NCBI GenBank assembly: GCA_017399185.1
Contig: JAFQEA010000003.1
Span: forward strand, 124,001 to 188,000
From: Clostridia bacterium
Lineage (GTDB): Bacteria > Bacillota > Clostridia > Christensenellales > Borkfalkiaceae
Reading direction: 5' to 3'
Length of the DNA: 64,000 nt
Shown piece after piece: positions 16,244 through 24,550 of the stretch (position 1 is the first letter of the stretch; the number at the start of each line of letters is the position of its first letter). The notes below the pieces were generated by a model. The model was not told the origin of the DNA. It made no database searches and worked only from the letters and a program-made list of their open reading frames with translations. Position numbers and translations under genes: made by a program.

Positions 16244-18499
16244 ATGAAGCTTAAAAATTGTTACAAAAAAATACTCGCGCTGTTTATGCTTGCCCTTATT
16301 GTTTTATGCGGCGGTTTTTTTGGCGGAAGAAAGATAGAAAGGGTAAACGCCGAAAGCACGAAAACCCTTTACAACCTTGTTGTTTCGGTTGGATTTAGCG
16401 GTCAAACAAGAAGCATTGGAACGGCACTACTTAATAACACCTACAACACGTCGCCAAGCGGCGTCAAGGCTTATTTTGATAAGGTAAGCGGCCAAAGGCT
16501 AAAGGTTGAAGGTGTGATTTTTGACAAGGCTTTTATTACGCTTGACAATAAGCAGGATTACTTTTTACCAAAGTACGAATATATGGGTGAAGACATTTAT
16601 CTGCCCGTTAACGAAAACGGCTATGACAACCGCTTTTATGATAGTGACGGCAACGTAGCTTCACCCCAAAAAGATGGCGTTAAACAGCATATAGACCGCT
16701 TTTTGATAGAACAGAAGCTTGTGCGCGACGTTTGCGTTGAGATAGCGGGCGCAGGTGATTTATCGGTTGACGCTGACCAAAACGGAATAGTTGATAACGT
16801 AACCATTATCATTGAAAACACGGTAAGCGGCGGCTGGAATCAAATACTTTGGTCACACGTTGACTATCTTGCAAACTATAATCCTGACTATTTTAAACAG
16901 CGTTACTATATCCCTGAAGATAAACAATTTGACCAAACAAGCTTTACGCCGATTTCCATAGGCGGAAGCAGAGTAAGCACATTTACAATCCTGCCACAAA
17001 CTGCGCTTACCCCAACGACCGTTGACGAAAACGGCGAGCAAATTTTAAACGTTGGCGAGATTGCACATGAATTTTATCACGTGCTGGGTGTGCAGGACTA
17101 TTATCCTTACGGCACGGAAGAAGATTATCCGCAAGTTGGCGAAGTCGATATTTTAGGCAGTCCTTCGCAAATCCCGCAATATCCGCTTACATATACGGCG
17201 CAAAAGCTTGGCTGGATTGATGAAAGCACCCAGGTTTTACCGATAGAGCAAAGCGGCACTTACACCCTTAATCCAACAAACGGCACTAGCGCAGTTAAGG
17301 CATACAAGCTTGTGCTTAAGGACTACGCATTAACGGGCGAATATTTTATGATTGAAGCAAGGTCTTATAACCACCAGGTTTTCAATCAAACTTTGTTCGG
17401 GACGGGGCTTATAGTTTACAGGGTAAATACGCAAAACGGTTACACGGCAAAGGACGGCACGCCTTCAACCGTTAACTACGGCAATATGTATAAGCAGGAA
17501 GTTTACGTCTTACGATGCGGCGATAAGGAGCTTTCAACCACCAAATACGGCGGAGTATCCTACGCCCTTTTAGACGGCAAAACTGTTAAGTATTCAACCG
17601 ATAAATACGTTGATAAATCAACCCTTGGCATAAGCGAAAAGTCGGGCTATAGTACCGAAAACGCGCAAAATTACATTCAAACAAGCATTAGTTACTCTAA
17701 CGGCGAAAACACAGGCGTTTTAATAAAGGACGTAAGCGTAAACGCCGACGGCAGCGTCAGCTTTAACATTGATTTTGACGATACCATTTTAGGTCAGCCG
17801 TTCGGGGCAAGATTAGATAGGTTCTACGACGGCGAAAGGCTACTTGCAAAATGGCAAAGCGGCTTTTATAAAGGTAGCGTTACAATCGTTGGGTTTGACG
17901 CAAGTGGTCTTGTTAAGTACAAAAACGGCAAGTACGTCAGCAAAAAAATGCCGACAATCAGCCAGCTTGAAAGCACAAGCTTTGGCGGAAGAAGCGAAAA
18001 ATTCAGGATAAACGTACCTGCGGCATTTAGTCAGACCTTTGTCCCCGCGCAAAAGCAAATGACGGCTGTTTATGCAATTTACGATAACGGCGCGGGCGTT
18101 AAAAGTGTTTCTTTTGTCGGCGTATTGTCGCCCGAAAGCCCAACCTTTATGCAATATCTTTTCGGTACGACAAAGTGGCTTATTACAATAATAATAATCG
18201 TTGCGCTGTGCGTGGCGGTTTTGGTTGTCGGCGTTATATTAATGCTCAAAAAGGAAAAGCTTAAAAACAACACCCAGAGCGAAGAAAGCCTGCAGGAAGA
18301 CCTTGAAAAGCAGTTTGGCGAAAACTATTGGCTTGAAGAAAACGCCGACGATAAAGAAAACGCCGACGATGAAGAAAATGCTGACGGTGAAGAAGATATA
18401 GCCGAAAAAGAAGAAACCGCACAGGATGAAACCGCACAGGAAGAGAAATCAGAGCAGGCTGAAAAATCCAAGCCCGAGCCCGATAAAAGCAAGGGTTAA
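16244..18499 (+). CDS. Exported M6-like zinc metalloprotease with C-terminal anchor
   Basis: The 751-residue product has an N-terminal signal segment (residues 8-25). GEIAHEFYHVLGVQDYY contains the zincin motif HEFYH (His 275, Glu 276, His 279) followed by G and D as in M6/immune-inhibitor-A type proteases, and the catalytic domain spans about residues 40-420. Beta-rich domains follow, then a transmembrane helix (about 645-668) and a highly acidic tail made of ADDEEN-like repeats. A signal segment plus a late helix suggests a surface protease anchored with a short cytoplasmic acidic tail. The substrate is unknown. It is a single gene divergent from spoIIE and is probably translated from a leaderless mRNA. 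Confidence 0.8.
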   Translation: MKLKNCYKKILALFMLALIVLCGGFFGGRKIERVNAESTKTLYNLVVSVGFSGQTRSIGTALLNNTYNTSPSGVKAYFDKVSGQRLKVEGVIFDKAFITLDNKQDYFLPKYEYMGEDIYLPVNENGYDNRFYDSDGNVASPQKDGVKQHIDRFLIEQKLVRDVCVEIAGAGDLSVDADQNGIVDNVTIIIENTVSGGWNQILWSHVDYLANYNPDYFKQRYYIPEDKQFDQTSFTPISIGGSRVSTFTILPQTALTPTTVDENGEQILNVGEIAHEFYHVLGVQDYYPYGTEEDYPQVGEVDILGSPSQIPQYPLTYTAQKLGWIDESTQVLPIEQSGTYTLNPTNGTSAVKAYKLVLKDYALTGEYFMIEARSYNHQVFNQTLFGTGLIVYRVNTQNGYTAKDGTPSTVNYGNMYKQEVYVLRCGDKELSTTKYGGVSYALLDGKTVKYSTDKYVDKSTLGISEKSGYSTENAQNYIQTSISYSNGENTGVLIKDVSVNADGSVSFNIDFDDTILGQPFGARLDRFYDGERLLAKWQSGFYKGSVTIVGFDASGLVKYKNGKYVSKKMPTISQLESTSFGGRSEKFRINVPAAFSQTFVPAQKQMTAVYAIYDNGAGVKSVSFVGVLSPESPTFMQYLFGTTKWLITIIIIVALCVAVLVVGVILMLKKEKLKNNTQSEESLQEDLEKQFGENYWLEENADDKENADDEENADGEEDIAEKEETAQDETAQEEKSEQAEKSKPEPDKSKG

Positions 18500-18616
18500 A
18501 GCATAAAAAATACTAAAAAGTGCCCTTAAAGCTTAAAAAGCCCAAAAAACGCATAAAAAAGTCTGCTATTTATATACAATATAAATCAAAAAGATTGAAA
18601 AAGGGCTTAAAAATAA

Positions 18617-18645
18617 TTGCGAATAAGTTCAAACTATGTTATAAT
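18617..18645 (+). promoter_or_regulatory. Promoter of the rpsB cluster
   Basis: TTGCGA at 18617-18622 and TATAAT at 18640-18645 are 17 bases apart. About 120 bases of leader follow, with CACGAAGGGC able to pair with GCCCGTG around 18707-18732. This may be a regulatory leader but resembles nothing I recognise. Confidence 0.75.
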
Positions 18646-18770
18646 AGCAAGGCTAAAAAATTCACACCCGTTTGTTTGGGGCAATCCGTGGCGCTCAAAT
18701 AACAGTCACGAAGGGCGCGCTATTGGCCCGTGAAAGCAAACTGCGGGGAGGATTAACGGAGGTATATTTT

Positions 18771-19571
18771 ATGGAAGTTACAACAATGAAGCAACTTCTT
18801 GAAGCTGGTGTTCACTTTGGTCACCAAACAAGAAGATGGAACCCAAAGATGAAAAAGTACATCTACGGCAGCAGAAACGGTATTCACATTATCGACTTAC
18901 AAATCACGATTAAGCTTATCGAACAAGCTTACAGATTCGTTGCTGACCAAGTTAAAGAAAACAAGACAGTACTTTTCGTTGGTACAAAACGTCAAGCTCA
19001 AGAAGCAATCATGCAAGAAGCTGAACGTTGCGGTATGCACTACGTTAACTATCGCTGGTTAGGCGGCACGTTAACAAACTTTAAGACCATTCGTTCAAGA
19101 GTTGAAAGACTTAATAAGCTTGACCAAATGGAAAAGATGGGCGACTTTGATCTTTTACCAAAGAAAGAAGTTCAAGCATTAAAGAAAGAACGTGAAAAAC
19201 TCAACCAAAACCTTGGTGGTATCAGAGAAATGAGAACTCTCCCTGACATCATGTTCGTTGTTGACCCATCATGCGAAGACATCGCTATCAAGGAAGCAAA
19301 GAAGCTCAACATTCCAGTTGTTGCTATTACCGATACAAACTGTGACCCAGACCTTATCGATTACGTAATTTCTGCAAACGACGATGCTATCAAAGCTGTT
19401 AAGTTAATCGCATCAATCATTGCTGACGCTGTTATCGAAGGTAAGCAAGGTGAAGACGCAGTTATCGCTATGAGAGAACAAGCTGCTAAAAAGCAAGCTG
19501 ACGCTAAAGCTGAAGCACCTGCAGCAGAAGCTGAAGAAGCACCGGCAACAGAAGAAGCAGTAGCTGAATAA
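18771..19571 (+). CDS. rpsB: 30S ribosomal protein S2
   Basis: The 266-residue product is S2 throughout: [23 protein letters not shown] at the start, [18 protein letters not shown] and [20 protein letters not shown] in the middle. It binds the back of the 30S subunit near S1/S21. An Ala/Glu-rich C-terminal tail of about 35 residues is present, as in several Clostridia. The ATG at 18771 follows a strong ACGGAGG; a longer upstream frame lacks an SD and family support. It leads a cluster running to rseP, although terminator-like hairpins after tsf and after pyrH may divide it. Confidence 0.98.
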   Translation: MEVTTMKQLLEAGVHFGHQTRRWNPKMKKYIYGSRNGIHIIDLQITIKLIEQAYRFVADQVKENKTVLFVGTKRQAQEAIMQEAERCGMHYVNYRWLGGTLTNFKTIRSRVERLNKLDQMEKMGDFDLLPKKEVQALKKEREKLNQNLGGIREMRTLPDIMFVVDPSCEDIAIKEAKKLNIPVVAITDTNCDPDLIDYVISANDDAIKAVKLIASIIADAVIEGKQGEDAVIAMREQAAKKQADAKAEAPAAEAEEAPATEEAVAE

Positions 19572-19598
19572 TTACATTTACTTAAAAAGGAGATTATT

Positions 19599-20258
19599 AT
19601 GAGTTTTACAGCACAAGACGTTAAGACGTTAAGAGAAAGAACAGGTTGCGGCATGATGGATTGCAAGAACGCTTTAGTTGAAACTAACGGCGACATGGAG
19701 AAGGCAATCGACTTTTTAAGAGAAAAAGGTATGGCAAAGGCTGCTAAAAAGGCTGGCCGTATCGCTGCTGAAGGTATTGTAGACAGCTACATCCACATGG
19801 GCGGCAAGATTGGCGTTTTATTAGAAATCAACTGCGAAACAGACTTCGTTGCACGTGGCGAACAATTCAAAGAATTATCACACGATATCTGCTTACACAT
19901 TGCAGCTGCTAACCCTTCATACTTAACAAAGGAAGAAGTTCCTGCAGACGTTATCGAAAGAGAAAAAGCTGTTTTAAAGGCACAAGCATTAGAAGAAGGC
20001 AAGCCGGCACAAATCGTTGAAAAAATGGTTGAAGGCAGAATTAAGAGCTTCTATGATGACAACTGCTTATTAAACCAAAAGTTTGTTAAAGACCCATCAA
20101 AGACAATTGAACAACTCGTTGTTGAAGCTACAGCAACCATCGGCGAAAAGATCGCTATCAGAAGATTCGTTCGTTTCGAAATGGGCGAAGGCTTACAAAA
20201 AAAGAACGAAAACCTAGCTGACGAAGTTGCAGCACAAGTTGCACGCTCAAAAAACTAA
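19599..20258 (+). CDS. tsf: Translation elongation factor Ts
   Basis: The 219-residue product is EF-Ts, the nucleotide exchange factor for EF-Tu. It opens with the conserved UBA-like segment [37 protein letters not shown] and contains a single core domain, the shorter form common in Gram-positives, compared with about 283 residues in Escherichia coli. It lies 27 bases after rpsB with an AAGGAG SD, in the universal rpsB-tsf order, and is followed by a clear terminator. Confidence 0.98.
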   Translation: MSFTAQDVKTLRERTGCGMMDCKNALVETNGDMEKAIDFLREKGMAKAAKKAGRIAAEGIVDSYIHMGGKIGVLLEINCETDFVARGEQFKELSHDICLHIAAANPSYLTKEEVPADVIEREKAVLKAQALEEGKPAQIVEKMVEGRIKSFYDDNCLLNQKFVKDPSKTIEQLVVEATATIGEKIAIRRFVRFEMGEGLQKKNENLADEVAAQVARSKN

Positions 20259-20267
20259 TTTAGCTTT

Positions 20268-20308
20268 AAAAGAAGGAAACTTAACTAAAATTATGTTTCC
20301 TTCTTTTT
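20268..20308 (+). terminator. Terminator after tsf
   Basis: AAAAGAAGGAAAC pairs with GTTTCCTTCTTTT around a 14-base loop and runs into T5. It partly insulates rpsB-tsf from pyrH. Confidence 0.85.
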
Positions 20309-20357
20309 CAAAAATAAGCCCAAAGTGGCAACAATTAATTTGAAGGCGGTAAGTTAC

Positions 20358-21056
20358 ATGAACAAATACAAGCGTGTATTGATTAAGCTCAGCGGTGAAG
20401 CTTTAGCGGGCGATAAAGGCTATGGCTATGACTATGACTTTTTAAACGATATCACTAATGAGCTTGTTACTTTGCACCAAAGCGGTGTTCAGATTGCCCT
20501 TGTTGTGGGCGGCGGCAACTTCTGGCGCGGCCGTCAGGGCGGCGAAATGGACAGAACCACAGCCGACCAAATGGGTATGCTTGCAACCGTAATCAACGGC
20601 TTGGCACTTCAGGACGCAATCGAACAAAAAGGCGTTAAAACTTCACTTCAAAGCTCAATCGCCATCGAAAAGGTTTGCGAAACTTTCACAAGGCGCAAGG
20701 CTATCGAGCATTTTGAAAAGGGCGAAATCTTAATTTTTGCCGGCGGTACGGGCAGTCCGTATTTTTCAACCGATACGGCAGCGGCTTTAAGGGCGGCTGA
20801 AATCGGTGCGGACGTAATCTTACTTGCAAAAAACGTTGACGGCATTTACGACAGCGATCCAAAAATCAACAAAAACGCTAAAAAGTACGATAAGATTTCT
20901 TACATAGACTTCATTAAAAACGGACTTAAGGCAATGGACGTAACAGCCGTTACAATGTGTATGGAAAACAATATGCCAATACTTTGCTTCGGCCTTGAAA
21001 AGGGTGCGCTATTAAATGCGGTAAACGGCAAAAGCACGGGCACGCTTATTAAGTAA
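20358..21056 (+). CDS. pyrH: UMP kinase
   Basis: The 232-residue product is the hexameric bacterial UMP kinase of the amino-acid-kinase fold, converting UMP to UDP. Visible family blocks are VLIKLSGEALAGDKGYGYD, VVGGGNFWRGR, TADQMGMLATVINGLAL, FAGGTGSPYFSTDTAAALRA and VDGIYDSDPK. The ATG at 20358 follows AAGGCGG and gives the canonical N-terminus MNKYKRVLIKLSG; the upstream in-frame extension has no support. It sits in the standard tsf-pyrH-frr order. Confidence 0.97.
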   Translation: MNKYKRVLIKLSGEALAGDKGYGYDYDFLNDITNELVTLHQSGVQIALVVGGGNFWRGRQGGEMDRTTADQMGMLATVINGLALQDAIEQKGVKTSLQSSIAIEKVCETFTRRKAIEHFEKGEILIFAGGTGSPYFSTDTAAALRAAEIGADVILLAKNVDGIYDSDPKINKNAKKYDKISYIDFIKNGLKAMDVTAVTMCMENNMPILCFGLEKGALLNAVNGKSTGTLIK

Positions 21057-21090
21057 CCAAAGCTTGCATTTTATTGTGCGGCGGTAAATA

Positions 21091-21142
21091 AAATAAAAGT
21101 GATTACCCATAATATCTAATATTGTAACTGCTTTTATTTTTT
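21091..21142 (+). terminator. Attenuator-like hairpin between pyrH and frr
   Basis: AAATAAAAGTGATTAC pairs, with a small mismatch, with GTAACTGCTTTTATTT and runs into T-rich sequence. It may reduce read-through into frr. Confidence 0.6.
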
Positions 21143-21176
21143 GGTTACCAAAAAACTAATTAAAGGAGTTATTTAT

Positions 21177-21752
21177 ATGGCAGTCGATATGGAAAAGGTC
21201 GAGATGATACTTCTCGAAGGCGAAGAAAGAACTGAAAAAACCATAAGCGTTTTAAAGGAAAACTATATCCAAATTAGACTTGGCAGGGCAAACCCACACG
21301 TTTTAGATAAGGTTATGGTGGATTTTTACGGTCAACCAACACCTGTTAACCAAATGAGCAACATTTCCGTTCAGGACGGTAAGTGCCTAGTTATCGCGCC
21401 TTGGGACAAGAGCTTACTTAAAAACGTTGAAAAGGCTGTTTTAGGCTCAAACGTTGGTATTACGCCTACAAACGACGGTAACGTTATCCGCTTGGTGTTC
21501 CCTGACTTAACTGAAGAACGCCGTCGCGATATTTCTAAACAGGTCAGAAAAATGGGCGAAGACGCAAAAGTTGCTATCAGAAACATCCGTCGTGACGTTT
21601 TAGATACCTTAAAGAAAATGAAAACCAATAAGGAAGTTTCTGAAGACGAATATACCTTGTTTGAAAAGGACGTAAACGACCTTACTAATAAAGCTGTTGA
21701 AAGCATTGATAAACTTCAAGCCGACAAAGAAAAGGACGTAATGACTGTTTAA
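21177..21752 (+). CDS. frr: Ribosome recycling factor
   Basis: The 191-residue product matches ribosome recycling factor, which splits post-termination ribosomes together with EF-G. Diagnostic stretches are IRLGRANPHVLDKVMVDFYG, PTPVNQMSNISV, VGITPTNDGNVIRLVFPDLTEERR and the C-terminal helical arm. The ATG at 21177 follows AAAGGAG and gives the usual N-terminus. The stop codon overlaps the start of uppS by one base (TAATG), which indicates translational coupling. Confidence 0.97.
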   Translation: MAVDMEKVEMILLEGEERTEKTISVLKENYIQIRLGRANPHVLDKVMVDFYGQPTPVNQMSNISVQDGKCLVIAPWDKSLLKNVEKAVLGSNVGITPTNDGNVIRLVFPDLTEERRRDISKQVRKMGEDAKVAIRNIRRDVLDTLKKMKTNKEVSEDEYTLFEKDVNDLTNKAVESIDKLQADKEKDVMTV

Positions 21753-22432
21753 TGAACGGCTTAAAACACATTGCATTTATAATGGACGGAAACGGCCGTT
21801 GGGCGGAGCAAAGGGGAAAAAGCCGAAGCTTTGGGCATGAACGTGGTGCCCGCGCTTTGGAGAAGATTGTTAGCTTTGCTTTCTCGCTTGACGTGGCGGT
21901 TCTGTCCTTTTATGCTTTTTCAACCGAAAATTGGTCAAGACCTAAAAGGGAAGTTGATAAAATCCTTTCCTTATTATTTAATAGTCTTGTTAAAAATACT
22001 GAAAAGCTTATCAAAAAGCAAATCCGTTTGGTTATTTCGGGCGATTTGTCCGTTTTGGATGACGTAAAACGCCAAAAGGTTTTGGACGTTATCGACAAAA
22101 CAAAGGGCTTTGATAAGGTTTTGAACATTTGCTTTAACTACGGTGGGCGTAATGAAATTTTACGCGCGGTAAACACAGCGCTTGAAAAAGGGCTTGACCG
22201 CGTTGACCAAGACACCTTTGAATCGCTTTTATACACCAACGGCTTACCGCCTGTTGACTTGGTTATCCGCACCAGCGGCGAACAGCGCTTAAGCAACTTT
22301 TTATTATGGCAGGTTGCTTATGCCGAAATGTATTTTACCCCCGTTTTATGGCCCGACTTTGATGAAGGCTCTTTAAAAGACGCAATCGCGTGGTATCAAG
22401 AAAGAAACCGCCGCTTTGGTGGGCTTAAATAG
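21752..22432 (+). CDS. uppS: Undecaprenyl diphosphate synthase
   Basis: The 226-residue product is a cis-prenyltransferase that builds the C55 carrier lipid for peptidoglycan and other wall polymers. It has the first-region motif IAFIMDGNGRWAEQRG with catalytic Asp 12, SFYAFSTENWSRP, NYGGRNEI, and the C-terminal DLVIRTSGEQRLSNFLLWQVAYAE and WPDFD blocks. It overlaps frr by one base and precedes cdsA, the classic order in Firmicutes. Confidence 0.97.
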   Translation: MNGLKHIAFIMDGNGRWAEQRGKSRSFGHERGARALEKIVSFAFSLDVAVLSFYAFSTENWSRPKREVDKILSLLFNSLVKNTEKLIKKQIRLVISGDLSVLDDVKRQKVLDVIDKTKGFDKVLNICFNYGGRNEILRAVNTALEKGLDRVDQDTFESLLYTNGLPPVDLVIRTSGEQRLSNFLLWQVAYAEMYFTPVLWPDFDEGSLKDAIAWYQERNRRFGGLK

Positions 22433-22498
22433 GCTTAATATTATAATTTACGTCGCGCGTGCGCGTTAGATTAGCGCGAATTACAAGGATAAATTATT

Positions 22499-23329
22499 AT
22501 GAAGAATTTTATAACAAGGGCAATTACGTCCGTATTTGTGGTCGTAGCTTTTGCAGGCAGTATTGTGCTGCGCCAGCTTGTTGATTACAGACTGATGTAC
22601 GTGCTTTTATATTTATTTGCCGTGCTTGGCACCTTTGAAATGATAAGGGCGATGGGGGATAGATTAACGTCCTTGCAAAAATGCATTGCCGTTGCGTTTT
22701 CCTTATCGGTTACGCCTGCTTTTTGCTTTTTAGGCGGCACAAGCGTTGCAATAATTACAGCCTGCGCTGTTTTGTTAACCCTATTAACGCTTGTTTTTGA
22801 TTTTCAAAATACAACCATTGATAGCTGCGGCTTTACCTTTATTACGCTTGCATATCCTACGGGCTTGTTAATACCAACACTTTTGGCAAACGAAATCGTG
22901 CCTTACGGCTTTATCGCAATGGTCTTAACCTTTGCTATTGCGCCCTTTGCAGACTCGGGCGCGTACATAATAGGCTCACTCTTAAAAGGCCCCAAACTTT
23001 GCCCGAGTATAAGCCCAAAAAAGACAGTTAGCGGTGCTATAGGCGGACTTTTGGGCGGTGCGCTTGCATCAATTTTAGTATGGGTAATCTTTGCAAAGGG
23101 TCAGATTTTTAACAGCGTAACGCTTGAAGTCATCTTCTTTATTATCCTTGGCGTGTTAGGCGCAATCGTTACAATCATAGGCGACCTTATTGAAGGCGCA
23201 ATCAAGCGCAAGCTTGGTATTAAGGATATGGGTAATCTTTTACCAGGACACGGCGGCGTGTTAGACAGAATTGACAGCACTATTTTATGCGGTGCGTTTA
23301 TCTATTTAGCATTTGCATTTATTAATTAA
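22499..23329 (+). CDS. cdsA: Phosphatidate cytidylyltransferase
   Basis: The 276-residue polytopic membrane protein carries the CdsA C-terminal signature LGAIVTIIGDLIEGAIKRKLGIKDMGNLLPGHGGVLDRIDS. It makes CDP-diacylglycerol from CTP and phosphatidic acid for phospholipid synthesis. About eight hydrophobic segments are visible. The ATG follows AAGGA. It sits between uppS and dxr as in most Firmicutes. Confidence 0.96.
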   Translation: MKNFITRAITSVFVVVAFAGSIVLRQLVDYRLMYVLLYLFAVLGTFEMIRAMGDRLTSLQKCIAVAFSLSVTPAFCFLGGTSVAIITACAVLLTLLTLVFDFQNTTIDSCGFTFITLAYPTGLLIPTLLANEIVPYGFIAMVLTFAIAPFADSGAYIIGSLLKGPKLCPSISPKKTVSGAIGGLLGGALASILVWVIFAKGQIFNSVTLEVIFFIILGVLGAIVTIIGDLIEGAIKRKLGIKDMGNLLPGHGGVLDRIDSTILCGAFIYLAFAFIN

Positions 23330-23345
23330 CCCAAAAGGTATAAAA

Positions 23346-24485
23346 ATGAAAAAAATCGCACTAATCGGCAGTACGGGCTCTATCGGCAGGCAGGTGTTGC
23401 AGGTCGTTGATAAGCACCCTGAAAGCTTTAAGATAGTATCGCTTTGCGCCAATAAAAATGCAAAGCTGTTATCCGAGCAAATCTCGCGCTATAAGCCTGT
23501 TATCGCCACTTTAACGGACAGCTTGGCTGCCCAGAATATTAATTCCTTGCCTACAAAGACCACCTTTTATTATGGCGAAAACTCAATGCTGCACGCCGTT
23601 TGTGAGTGCGCTGATATAGTTTTTGTTGCCGTCACGGGCTTTGCAGGGCTTAAAGCAGTTCTTTCCGCAATAAACCAGGGCAAAACCGTTGCGCTTGCAA
23701 ATAAAGAGTCACTTGTATGCGGTGGTGAGCTTGTTACCCGTCTTGCTAAAGAAAAGGGAGTTCAGATTATTCCTGTGGATAGCGAGCATAGTGCCATCTG
23801 GCAATGCTTGGACTTTGATAGGGAAAAGCCCTTTGAAAAGCTTATTTTGACAGCTTCAGGCGGGGCGTTCAGGGATTTACCCCTTGAAAATTTAGATTCA
23901 GTCACGGCAGAAGACGCGCTAAAGCACCCCAACTGGGATATGGGCAAAAAAATAACCATTGACTGCGCTACAATGGTAAACAAAGCCTTTGAAGTTATCG
24001 AAGCAAAATGGCTTTTCAACACGACTTACGATAAAATTGACGTTTTAGTTCATCCGCAAAGCATAGTCCACTCAATGGTGTCTTTTAGGGACGGAAGCGT
24101 AATTGCACAGCTTGCAAGGGCTGATATGAAGCTACCTATTGCGCTTGCGCTTACCTATCCGGAGCGTGTTGAAGTTTCAAGCGATAAGCTTTCCTTGGTG
24201 GGTAAAAGCTTGGACTTTTTAAGCCTTGACGATAACAGATACCCTTGCTTTTCAATCGTAATGGAAGCAGCTAGGCGCGGCGGCGTGTATCCTTGCGCCG
24301 TATCTTGCGCTAACGAAGTCGCTGTGGAATACTTCTTACAGGGTAAAATTAAGTTCAGTAAAATCCAGGACGTATTAAGATACGTGCTTGATAATATTAC
24401 GCCAATGGACGTGACGTACGATAATCTTGTTGGCGTTGATAAACTTGCAAAAAGTCTTGCTATAAGTCGATTATCGCACAATTAG
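23346..24485 (+). CDS. dxr: 1-deoxy-D-xylulose 5-phosphate reductoisomerase
   Basis: The 379-residue product converts DOXP to MEP using NADPH in the non-mevalonate isoprenoid pathway, which feeds UppS. It has the NADPH site IALIGSTGSIGRQVL, ALANKESLVCGG, the metal/substrate site IPVDSEHSAIWQ, LTASGGAFRDLP, and KHPNWDMGKKITIDCATMVNKAFEVIEA. The ATG at 23346 follows AAAAGG; the upstream in-frame start would lie inside cdsA and lacks family support. The last codons (LAISRLS) are encoded by a copy of the dispersed motif, so the repeat sits at the very end of the reading frame. Confidence 0.96.
   Translation: MKKIALIGSTGSIGRQVLQVVDKHPESFKIVSLCANKNAKLLSEQISRYKPVIATLTDSLAAQNINSLPTKTTFYYGENSMLHAVCECADIVFVAVTGFAGLKAVLSAINQGKTVALANKESLVCGGELVTRLAKEKGVQIIPVDSEHSAIWQCLDFDREKPFEKLILTASGGAFRDLPLENLDSVTAEDALKHPNWDMGKKITIDCATMVNKAFEVIEAKWLFNTTYDKIDVLVHPQSIVHSMVSFRDGSVIAQLARADMKLPIALALTYPERVEVSSDKLSLVGKSLDFLSLDDNRYPCFSIVMEAARRGGVYPCAVSCANEVAVEYFLQGKIKFSKIQDVLRYVLDNITPMDVTYDNLVGVDKLAKSLAISRLSHN
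24457..24477 (+). repeat. Dispersed motif at the 3' end of dxr
   Basis: TTGCTATAAGTCGATTATCGC is a full copy of the motif and encodes part of the C-terminal tail of Dxr. Confidence 0.6.
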
Positions 24486-24550
24486 CAAGACCATTTGGTC
24501 GATAAAACGACCAAGGCTACATAAATTTAAGCATTTGATTTAGGTAAAAT

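Noticed and set aside
17641..17658. GTCGGGCTATAGTACCG as a dispersed motif copy
   Set aside because: Only the left half matches; the GTCGATTA half is missing.
18520..18702. Short Lys-rich open frame before rpsB
   Set aside because: It overlaps the rpsB promoter, has no SD and is low-complexity AT-rich sequence.
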